A program made the translations under genes and the position numbers. Positions 1 through 5,558 of a stretch of 10,211 bases of DNA are shown one piece after another; position 1 is the stretch's first letter, and the number at the start of each line of letters is the position of its first letter. The stretch lies in assembly GCA_021203665.1 (NCBI GenBank), contig JAJQAT010000213.1:1-10211 (forward strand). The letters run 5' to 3'. The stretch comes from Bacillota bacterium. Its GTDB lineage: Bacteria; Bacillota; Clostridia; UBA1381. A model generated the notes under the pieces. The model saw nothing but the letters and a program-made list of their open reading frames with translations, did no database searches and was not told the DNA's origin.

Positions 1-55
1 ATTCCTTATTATATAAAATTTTTCGCGTTATGTAAAGCAAATACGGAATACAAAA

Positions 56-84
56 TTGAAAAAGGTGAAAAAATGTGATAAAAT
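56..84 (+). promoter_or_regulatory. Promoter of the nitroreductase gene
   Basis: The -35 box TTGAAA (56-61) is followed by exactly 17 bases and the -10 box TAAAAT (79-84). The triplet TGA (76-78) directly upstream of the -10 makes it an extended -10 as well. Transcription would start near 91, giving a leader of about 25 bases before the start codon at 117. The match to the housekeeping sigma consensus is good; the start site itself is inferred. Bases 1-55 upstream are AT-rich and I see nothing else in them. Confidence 0.75.
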
Positions 85-116
85 AGAATAAAATAAAAAA
101 ACGGAGGTAAAAATTT

Positions 117-686
117 ATGAATGTATATGACGCGATAATGAAAAGACGGTCGATAAGAAAATTCGAGCAGAAAAGGGTTGACGAAAAGGACCTTGAAAAA
201 TTGGTTGACTGCGCGAGGGTTGCGGCTTACGGAGCCAATACGCAGCCGCTTAAATTTGCTCTTATAACCGATGACGAAACGCTTTCAAGGATATATCCGC
301 TTACAAAATGGGCGGGCTATCTTGCGGACGGCGCGCCGAAGGAAAACGAAAGACCCGCCGCGTATGTCGCGGTGCTGGGCGACAGGAATATAAAGCCGAA
401 CGGCGGCTTTGAGGTTGAGGCAGGCGCGGCTGTCACCACGATGATGCTTGAGGCGGTTGAAATGGGACTTGGCACCTGCTGGCTCGGAGCGCTTCAGCGC
501 GACGGCATAAAAAAGCTGCTCTCCCTTGACGATAAGCTTGACGTTGTATATCTTATGGCTGTCGGCTACGGCGCACAGGAAAGCCGTATGGTTGAGATGA
601 AAAACGGCGTGAAATATTATGAGGACGAAAACGGGGTAATAAATGTGCCGAAACGCTCTCTTGAAGATGTCTTAATTAAGCTGTAA
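117..686 (+). CDS. Nitroreductase-family FMN-dependent oxidoreductase
   Basis: This 189-residue protein belongs to the nitroreductase family: FMN-bound, cytosolic, usually NAD(P)H-dependent enzymes that reduce nitroaromatics, quinones or enones. The N-terminal pattern with R10, R11, S12 and R14 is the family's FMN-phosphate site. A second flavin-contact stretch, N41-T-Q-P, follows. Residues 101-124 (alanine-rich helix, then GLGTCWLG) match the conserved helix and loop that pack on the flavin near the dimer interface. The length is normal for the small single-domain members. The start is supported by GGAGGT (103-108) eight bases upstream. The gene has its own promoter and a terminator just after the stop, so it is probably monocistronic. 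The physiological substrate cannot be read from sequence, and this family is often misassigned beyond the superfamily level. Family assignment is firm; specific activity is unknown. Confidence 0.9.
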   Translation: MNVYDAIMKRRSIRKFEQKRVDEKDLEKLVDCARVAAYGANTQPLKFALITDDETLSRIYPLTKWAGYLADGAPKENERPAAYVAVLGDRNIKPNGGFEVEAGAAVTTMMLEAVEMGLGTCWLGALQRDGIKKLLSLDDKLDVVYLMAVGYGAQESRMVEMKNGVKYYEDENGVINVPKRSLEDVLIKL

Positions 687-709
687 ACTGTTTGACGATA
701 AAATTTTTT

Positions 710-741
710 AAGTCTGCCGAAAATTTTCGGCAGACTTTTTT
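710..741 (+). terminator. Rho-independent terminator of the nitroreductase gene
   Basis: A perfect 14-bp inverted repeat (AAGTCTGCCGAAAA at 710-723, complement at 724-737) ends in a run of six T (736-741). It begins 23 bases after the stop codon. The innermost A and T bases would form the loop. This is a classic intrinsic terminator for the plus strand. Confidence 0.9.
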
Positions 742-743
742 GC

Positions 744-772
744 AAAAAAAACACCGCCGTTTCGGACGGTGC
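744..772 (-). terminator. Minus-strand terminator, end of the htrA transcript
   Basis: On the minus strand a stem CACCG/CGGTG (767-771 with 752-756) continues through a one-base bulge (A766 on the plus strand) into CGG/CCG, with a three-base loop (760-762). It is followed directly by eight T (751-744). The T run lies on the minus-strand side only, so this terminator serves leftward transcription. The nearest leftward gene is htrA, whose stop codon is about 215 bases away, which implies an unusually long 3' untranslated region or a separate small RNA. Confidence 0.8.
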
Positions 773-986
773 TTAAAACAAATACGTTTGGGGGAGTAAA
801 TGTTTTTTTATGGGGGAGTTATCACAACTTTAAAAAGATGTAACACTGCTATATAGAAACAAATATCTGAGATATTTGGATCTTTTGGGGGGACCCTTGC
901 CTTTGGGGAAGGCAAGGGCATATGAAAAAAAGGATGGTATCGGCTGCCGGTTAAGGCAGCCTATCAATTAAAACTGGATAGCTTTG
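773..986 (-). other. Structured, C-rich 3' region of htrA; small-RNA candidate
   Basis: This gene-free stretch lies between two convergent genes. Read leftward it holds: a hairpin GGCTGCC/GGCAGCC (961-942) followed ten bases later by a run of seven T (931-925), perhaps a weak first terminator; a 10-bp hairpin (918-894) whose loop is CCCCA; then TCCCCCC (892-886); an interrupted palindrome AAATATCT/AGATATTT (877-861); and two copies of ACTCCCCC (819-812 and 797-790), before the strong terminator at 772. Four exposed C-rich stretches on one transcript recall Gram-positive small RNAs that pair with ribosome binding sites. I recognise no named RNA family. On the plus strand the same motifs are G-rich and resemble ribosome binding sites, but only tiny ORFs follow them. 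Structure is seen; the RNA role is inference. Confidence 0.3.
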
Positions 987-2213
987 TCATTCCCCGGAGC
1001 TTTCCGTAAGGCGAACCTGTACCTCCATGGTTTCGCCGTCTCTGAGGATTTTGAAGGTCAGATAATCGCCCACCTGCTTGGAATCGCGAATTTCATTGAT
1101 TTCATCCGAAGAGGAAACCTTCTGACCGTCCACTTCAAGTATCATATCGTATGCTTTAAGACCCGCTTCCTCTGCGCCGCTGCCCTCGGTAACGCCCGCG
1201 ATGAAGAGCCCGTAGCTTGTTTCCTTAATGCTTATTCCGACAAACGGTCTGCCTGTGACATATCCCGATGTCATAAGCTCCTCGATTATCGGCTTCGCTT
1301 CCGATATGGCTATCGCAAAGCCCATGCCCTCAACGCCTGTGGTTGACAGCTTAACAGAGTTAATGCCGATAACCTCGCCGTATTGGTTTATCAAGGCTCC
1401 GCCCGAATTGCCGGAGTTAATTGCCGCGTCTGTCTGCAACAGGTTATATGTTCTGTTGTCTATAGTCATGGTTCTGTTTACCGCGCTTATGATGCCCGCC
1501 GTAACAGAGCCGGAAAATTCCTGACCCATCGGGTTGCCTATCGCAACCGCCAGCTCGCCGACCTCAACCGTTGTTGAATCACCGAGAGTCGCCGCCGTAA
1601 GCTCCGTTGTACCCGGGTCTATTTTCAAAACCGCAAGGTCTGTTTTTGTATCCTGACCTACAATCGTCGCGGTAAATTCCTCGCCTGTGTTAAGAATTAC
1701 CGATACCTCGTCCGCGCCGTCGATAACGTGCTGGTTGGTTACAATATATCCGTCCTCCTGGAATATTATTCCGGAGCCGCTGCCCTGCTCAACCGTTTCC
1801 GCGTCCTCCGAATCGGAGCTGTAGTAATATCTGCCCGAGAACGGGTCGTAATATTTTTGAGTTGATACCGTCGTTTTATTTATAACACCCACAACGCTCG
1901 GACCTACCAACGCCGCGATTTCGGGAATTGTAAGAACCTTTTTTCCGTTTTTATATGTTGTAAGCTCGGCGCTGCTGCTTGATGATGAATCGGTTTCGGT
2001 GGTTACCGCGCTTGCCACTGTTGACTGCGTTTGCACGGAATCCGTATTCTTTAATGTGAAATACATTCCCGTTCCGAAAACTCCCGCCGTGAATATGCTT
2101 GCCGCCAATGCCGAGCATAGAGCCGTAAGCCATACTCTCTGCTTCTTTTCCTTCTTAGGCTTTTTGTTATAAACAACCAAGTCTGTAGATTCTGTATACG
2201 GGTACTTTTTCAT
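987..2213 (-). CDS. htrA: HtrA/DegP-family membrane-anchored serine protease with one PDZ domain
   Basis: A 408-residue trypsin-like quality-control protease that would degrade misfolded proteins outside the membrane. In order: a short basic cytoplasmic N-terminus; one transmembrane segment at about 28-53; a Ser/Thr-rich linker with six consecutive serines (76-81); the protease domain at about 95-315; and one PDZ domain at about 322-404. The catalytic triad is visible: H162 in TNQHVI, D192 in TKTDLAVL, and S270 in GNSGGAL. The single PDZ and N-terminal anchor match the Gram-positive HtrA layout rather than Gram-negative DegP, which has two PDZ domains. I chose the ATG at 2213-2211 because TAAGGAGG (2230-2223) sits nine bases upstream. 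An in-frame ATG at 2222 directly abuts that binding site and is too close to be used. The gene is divergent from polA and convergent with the nitroreductase. It appears intact. Confidence 0.93.
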   Translation of the reverse strand: MKKYPYTESTDLVVYNKKPKKEKKQRVWLTALCSALAASIFTAGVFGTGMYFTLKNTDSVQTQSTVASAVTTETDSSSSSSAELTTYKNGKKVLTIPEIAALVGPSVVGVINKTTVSTQKYYDPFSGRYYYSSDSEDAETVEQGSGSGIIFQEDGYIVTNQHVIDGADEVSVILNTGEEFTATIVGQDTKTDLAVLKIDPGTTELTAATLGDSTTVEVGELAVAIGNPMGQEFSGSVTAGIISAVNRTMTIDNRTYNLLQTDAAINSGNSGGALINQYGEVIGINSVKLSTTGVEGMGFAIAISEAKPIIEELMTSGYVTGRPFVGISIKETSYGLFIAGVTEGSGAEEAGLKAYDMILEVDGQKVSSSDEINEIRDSKQVGDYLTFKILRDGETMEVQVRLTESSGE

Positions 2214-2295
2214 GATCAGCATCCTCCTTATTACCCATTATTAGCAAAATCATTAAAATTCATACTCAGTATATCTCTTCCCTGACTATGGTTAT

Positions 2296-2324
2296 ATCAT
2301 ACAATACACTTTTGACACTGGTAT
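2296..2324 (-). promoter_or_regulatory. Possible htrA promoter
   Basis: On the minus strand TATGAT (2301-2296) matches the -10 consensus at five of six positions. The hexamer 17 bases upstream, ATACCA (2324-2319), is a poor -35. The position fits a leader of about 75 bases for htrA. The weak -35 would suit an activated, stress-inducible promoter, but that is only inference and other AT-rich hexamers nearby could serve. Confidence 0.3.
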
Positions 2325-2377
2325 GAATTAAATGTAAACAGAAATCGTTGATTTTATGAACAAATTGTGAACGGGTA

Positions 2378-2406
2378 TTGACAAACAGAGGTAATAGGAA
2401 TAGAAT
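2378..2406 (+). promoter_or_regulatory. Strong promoter of polA
   Basis: A perfect -35 TTGACA (2378-2383), a 17-base spacer and the -10 TAGAAT (2401-2406, five of six consensus positions) form a housekeeping promoter. Transcription would start near 2413. This leaves a leader of about 130 bases before the polA start codon at 2545, and the leader contains a two-hairpin repeat. A second TTGACA (2312-2317) lies upstream but has no good -10 partner. Confidence 0.85.
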
Positions 2407-2456
2407 ATTTATAAATGCGAATTATTTGCAATTAAAATGTGAAGGATAAATAGCGT

Positions 2457-2500
2457 AAGGCTCCCCTAATAGGGGAGCTGTCACGAAGTGACTGAGGGGT
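2457..2500 (+). repeat. Two-hairpin repeat in the polA leader
   Basis: The unit begins AAGGCTCCCC. Hairpin 1 is GCTCCCCT/AGGGGAGC with loop AAT (2460-2478). Hairpin 2 is GTCAC/GTGAC with loop GAA (2480-2492). It ends in TGAGGGGT (2493-2500). The distal AGGGG (2495-2499) could compete with hairpin 1 for CCCCT (2463-2467), allowing two alternative folds. The same layout recurs at 5319-5371 with different stem sequences. It lies between the polA promoter and start codon, so it will be in the polA mRNA. No T tract follows, so it is not a normal intrinsic terminator. I recall similar repeats from gut Clostridia genomes but know no formal family name. Confidence 0.75.
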
Positions 2501-2544
2501 CTTGCGCGATACTTCTGTATTTATTCAAAGAAAGGAAAAACCGA

Positions 2545-5157
2545 ATGAAAAAGCTACTCATAATCGACTCAAACAGTATATTAAACCGCGCGTTTTACGG
2601 AGTGCGCTACCTCTCAACAAAGGACGGCACTCCGACGAACGCGATATACGGCTTTTTGAATATCCTGCTGAAGCTTATAAAGGAGCAGGAGCCTGATTAT
2701 ATCTGCGCCGCGTTTGACGTTAAGGCACCGACCTTTCGCCATAAGCAGTATGAGGGATATAAGGCGCAGCGTAAGCCGATGCCGGAGGGACTTGCCGCGC
2801 AGATGCCGATAGCCAAGGAGGTTCTGCGCGCGATGAATATAACAATCCTTGAAAAGGAGGGTTATGAGGCGGACGACATTATAGGAACAGTCGCGCGTAT
2901 CTGCTCGGAGCGGGAAATAAGCTGCTTTATCGCCACCGGCGACAAGGACGATTTGCAGCTTGCAAGCGATAAAACAAGGGTTATATTGACCGTTACAAAG
3001 TCGGGATATAATGAAACCACCATATATGACGATAACGCGGTAAAGGAGCGTTACCGCGTCACGCCGTCGGAATTTATAGACATAAAGGCGCTTATGGGCG
3101 ACCCGTCGGACAATATCCCGGGCGTCAAGGGAATAGGCGAAAAGACCGCGATGAGTCTTATTGAAAAGTATCACAGCATTGAGTATATTTATGAGAATAT
3201 TGACGATATAGGCTTAAAGGGCGCGATGCTCCAAAAGCTGAAGGACGGCAGGGATATGGCGTTTATGTCTAAGGAGCTTGCGACAATCGATGTAAACACT
3301 CCGATTGACTTTTCCGCGGAGGACTGTGCGTTCAGCGGCTTTTCCTCAAGCGCGGGACTGTATGATATTTTAAAGCGGCTGGAGCTTAACAGTATAATAA
3401 AGAAGCTTGATTTGTCGGCGGAGGGCGCGGAGCGCGCGGCAGAGGATATTTTTGACGGCTTTAAGTATGAAACCGATATAGCCGCGCTGTATTCAAAGGA
3501 TAAAAGGCTGCCGATTGTGCTTGATTTTGACGGCGGTAATATAAGCGCGGTTGCCGCGGGCGGCGAAAAGCGCGCGGCTGTAGTGAGCGGAGATAACGCG
3601 GCGGACACGGCGAAGCAAATACTTGAAAACGCGGATATACCGAAAATTCTGTTTGACGCAAAGGAAACTATTGTAAAGCTGAACGGAAAAATCGATATAA
3701 AAAATATATGTGACGATACCGCGATTGCCGCGTATCTTGTGGATCCGGCAAGGAGCGAATACACGATTGAAAAGCTGACGGAGGAATATTTCGGTGTTGA
3801 GATTGAAAAGCCGGAGGCTAAGCAGCTGTCGCTGCTGGAGGAGGACGAGAGCGACAAGGACGAATATCTTGCCAAATGCGCTTTCGCACTCGGAAAGCTG
3901 AATGAAAAAATAGGTGAAAAAATAAAGGAAAACGGACAGGAAATGCTTTACCGCGAGGTGGAGCTGCCGCTTGTCACGGTACTCGCGCATCTTGAGATAA
4001 ACGGATTTCTTGTCGATGATGAGCAGCTCAAGGCGTTTTCCGAAAAGCTCGGCGAAAAAATAGACGCGCTTACAAAGGAAATATATATCCTTGCAGACGA
4101 GAAGTTTAATATAAATTCACCCAAACAGCTCGGTATAATTTTGTTTGAAAAGCTCGGGTTAAAGCCCGCAAAGAAAACAAGAAAGGGCTACGCGACCAAC
4201 GCGGACGTGCTTGAAAAGCTGAGGGATAAGCACCCGATAATAAATTTAATTATGGAATATCGGCAGCTTGCAAAGCTGAAAAGTACCTATTGCGACGGAC
4301 TCGCGGCGGTGGTCAATCCCGAAACGCACCGCATACATTCGGTGTTTACGCAGACCGTAACGGTGACGGGAAGATTATCGTCAACCGAGCCGAATTTACA
4401 GAATATTCCCACACGCACGGAGCTGGGACGCGAAATCAGAAAAATGTTCGTTGCGCGGGACGGATATGTGCTTGCGGATGCCGACTATTCGCAGATTGAG
4501 CTTAGAGTTTTGGCGCATATAGCGAATGATGAAACCATGATAAACGCGTTTAAAAACAACGAGGATATTCATGCCGTTACGGCGTCGCAGGTATTGGGGA
4601 TACCGCTTGACGAGGTGACAAAGGAGCAGCGGTCGAGCGCGAAAGCGGTTAATTTCGGAATAGTTTACGGAATAGGCGAGTTCTCGCTCGCACAGGATTT
4701 GCATATATCCGTAAAGGAGGCAAAGGCCTATATAGACAGCTATCTTGAAAAGTATCACGGCGTGCGCCGGTATATGGAGGAGATAAAGGAAAAGGCGAAG
4801 CGGGACGGCTACGTTAAGACCTTGATGAACCGAATACGGTATATTCCCGAATTAAAGTCGCCGAATTTCAATATGCGCCAGTTCGGCGAGCGCGTCGCGC
4901 TCAACACGCCGATTCAGGGAACGGCGGCGGATATTATAAAGCTTGCGATGGTAAGAGTGGACCAAAGGCTTATCAGTGAGGGATTGAAGTCGCGCCTGAT
5001 TTTGCAGGTGCATGACGAGCTGATTGTGGAGGCGGCGGAGAATGAAGTCGATGCCGTGAAAAAAATACTCGCCGAGGAAATGCAGGGCGCAATGGATTTA
5101 AGCGTCCCGCTTAAGGTGGATATGTCGGTGGGGCATAGCTGGTATGACGCGAAGTAG
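2545..5157 (+). CDS. polA: DNA polymerase I with active-looking 5' nuclease and degenerate 3'-5' exonuclease domain
   Basis: The 870-residue enzyme fills gaps and removes RNA primers during lagging-strand synthesis and excision repair. The 5' nuclease domain (about 1-290) retains its acidic metal ligands: D8, D57, D110/D111, D133/D135 and D186/D189 in MGDPSDNIPG. The middle domain (about 305-460) has the 3'-5' exonuclease fold but lacks key ligands: the site equivalent to the second motif lacks its Asn and Asp (around 367-375), and the third motif reads Y441 then C445 where Asp is needed. Proofreading is therefore probably absent, as in Bacillus and Thermus enzymes. The polymerase domain has motif A (D647, DYSQIELR), motif B (R696, K700, F704, Y708) and motif C (H823-D824-E825). 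The start at 2545 follows AAAGGA. An upstream in-frame GTG at 2488 lies inside a repeat and lacks a binding site. Confidence 0.97.
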   Translation: MKKLLIIDSNSILNRAFYGVRYLSTKDGTPTNAIYGFLNILLKLIKEQEPDYICAAFDVKAPTFRHKQYEGYKAQRKPMPEGLAAQMPIAKEVLRAMNITILEKEGYEADDIIGTVARICSEREISCFIATGDKDDLQLASDKTRVILTVTKSGYNETTIYDDNAVKERYRVTPSEFIDIKALMGDPSDNIPGVKGIGEKTAMSLIEKYHSIEYIYENIDDIGLKGAMLQKLKDGRDMAFMSKELATIDVNTPIDFSAEDCAFSGFSSSAGLYDILKRLELNSIIKKLDLSAEGAERAAEDIFDGFKYETDIAALYSKDKRLPIVLDFDGGNISAVAAGGEKRAAVVSGDNAADTAKQILENADIPKILFDAKETIVKLNGKIDIKNICDDTAIAAYLVDPARSEYTIEKLTEEYFGVEIEKPEAKQLSLLEEDESDKDEYLAKCAFALGKLNEKIGEKIKENGQEMLYREVELPLVTVLAHLEINGFLVDDEQLKAFSEKLGEKIDALTKEIYILADEKFNINSPKQLGIILFEKLGLKPAKKTRKGYATNADVLEKLRDKHPIINLIMEYRQLAKLKSTYCDGLAAVVNPETHRIHSVFTQTVTVTGRLSSTEPNLQNIPTRTELGREIRKMFVARDGYVLADADYSQIELRVLAHIANDETMINAFKNNEDIHAVTASQVLGIPLDEVTKEQRSSAKAVNFGIVYGIGEFSLAQDLHISVKEAKAYIDSYLEKYHGVRRYMEEIKEKAKRDGYVKTLMNRIRYIPELKSPNFNMRQFGERVALNTPIQGTAADIIKLAMVRVDQRLISEGLKSRLILQVHDELIVEAAENEVDAVKKILAEEMQGAMDLSVPLKVDMSVGHSWYDAK

Positions 5158-5160
5158 AAA

Positions 5161-5210
5161 TTGACGGCTTGTTAATTTTCCGCATCTTGCACGCTTTACG
5201 CTCGGGGCGG
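5161..5210 (+). repeat. Direct repeat, copy A (~50 bp)
   Basis: This copy starts three bases after the polA stop codon. It pairs with copy B at 5268-5316. Both carry ACGGCTTG, then T/C, then TAATTTT, a variable few bases, and an identical 24-base block beginning TTGCACGC and ending GGGGCGG (5187-5210 here). The block offset between copies is 106 bp. No ORF or transposase is present. Its origin is unknown to me. Confidence 0.8.
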
Positions 5211-5267
5211 TACACACGTACAGCACCGCTCGCAAAAGCGCACAACCTGCGAAAAATTTCCTGCGCC

Positions 5268-5316
5268 TTTACGGCTTGCTAATTTTATGAATTTGCACGC
5301 TTTACGCTCGGGGCGG
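5268..5316 (+). repeat. Direct repeat, copy B (~49 bp)
   Basis: This is the second copy of the unit at 5161-5210, with the identical 24-base block at 5293-5316. It abuts the two-hairpin repeat that starts at about 5319. The 57 bases between the copies (5211-5267) are unrelated to the repeat and contain no gene I can support. Confidence 0.8.
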
Positions 5317-5318
5317 CA

Positions 5319-5371
5319 GTAAGCCTCCCTTGTTAAAGGGAGGGGGACCGGCGGAGCCGGTGGAGGGATTC
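5319..5371 (+). repeat. Two-hairpin repeat, full copy between polA and znuA
   Basis: Hairpin 1 is CCTCCCTT/AAGGGAGG with loop GTTA (5324-5343). Hairpin 2 is ACCGGC/GCCGGT with loop GGA (5347-5361). The unit closes with GGAGGGATTC (5362-5371). Order, spacing and the terminal GAGGG(A/G) match the polA-leader copy at 2457-2500, while the stem sequences differ by paired changes. No terminating T run follows. Confidence 0.75.
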
Positions 5372-5480
5372 GGGCGACCACAAGGGTCGCCCCTACGGAA
5401 CGGGTCGTCGAGGCGCCGACCCCTACGAAAAGGTTAAATTTGCGGCGGAATTGTAGGGGCGCCCAATGGGCGCCCTCTAC
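5372..5480 (+). repeat. Cluster of three GC-rich hairpins sharing a GTAGGGGC-type flank
   Basis: Hairpin a: GGGCGACC/GGTCGCCC, loop ACAAG (5372-5392), followed by CCTACG. Hairpin b: GGGTCG/CGACCC (5402-5422), followed by CCTACG. Hairpin c: GGGCGCCC/GGGCGCCC, loop AAT (5457-5475), extended by GTAG/CTAC (5453-5456 with 5477-5480) around a bulged T5476. Hairpin c is in reverse orientation relative to a and b: its flank is GTAGGGGC on the left, while theirs is CCCCTAC on the right. They lie between the facing GAGGGATTC and GAATCCCTC sequences. The role is unknown; they resemble dispersed intergenic palindromes of gut Clostridia as I remember them. Confidence 0.7.
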
Positions 5481-5487
5481 GAAGTGC

Positions 5488-5516
5488 AGTGAGGAATCCC
5501 TCAGTCGCTTACGAGT
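5488..5516 (-). repeat. Truncated, reverse-oriented end of the two-hairpin repeat
   Basis: Read on the minus strand this gives CTCGTAAGCGACTGAGGGATTCC, closely resembling the second-hairpin half and tail of the polA-leader copy (CACGAAGTGACTGAGGGG). Hairpin 1 is missing and hairpin 2 is degenerate. Its GAATCCCTC (5494-5502) is the exact inverse of GAGGGATTC at 5363-5371, so the two elements face each other across 122 bases. It ends about 40 bases before znuA. Confidence 0.55.
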
Positions 5517-5558
5517 TGTCGTTTACCACAATTTACAACAATGAAAGGAAAAACAAAT

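Noticed and set aside
800..856. Eighteen-codon ORF after GGGGGAG (790-796)
   Set aside because: The spacing between the G-rich motif and ATG is only three bases, and the peptide has no recognisable feature.
847..860. Extended -10-like TGCTATATA on the plus strand as a promoter of a rightward RNA
   Set aside because: There is no acceptable -35 and no plus-strand terminator before the convergent htrA gene.
984..1577. Plus-strand ORFs opposite htrA
   Set aside because: They mirror the conserved protease and PDZ coding sequence and have no family resemblance.
2214..2222. Upstream ATG for htrA
   Set aside because: It touches the TAAGGAGG binding site with no spacer; the ATG at 2213 has correct nine-base spacing.
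2488..2544. GTG-initiated extension of polA by 19 residues
   Set aside because: The codon lies inside hairpin 2 of the leader repeat, has no binding site, and the added residues do not resemble Pol I N-termini. The ATG at 2545 has AAAGGA upstream and gives the conserved MKKLLIIDSN start.
2614..3174. 186-codon minus-strand ORF within the 5' nuclease region of polA
   Set aside because: Shadow of polA; rich in Arg/Leu/Tyr as expected from antisense reading, with no recognisable domain.
3189..3875. Long Ser-rich ORF on the minus strand within polA
   Set aside because: It is fully antisense to well-conserved Pol I sequence, low in complexity (Ser/Ala/Phe runs mirror GAA/AAG/CGC codons), with no start context.
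5161..5480. CRISPR array
   Set aside because: There are only two diverged direct repeats 106 bp apart and hairpins of different sequence. There is no regular repeat-spacer rhythm and no cas gene.
5541..5558. Upstream ATG for znuA
   Set aside because: It overlaps the AAAGGA that serves the ATG at 5559 and would add six residues ahead of a standard signal peptide.
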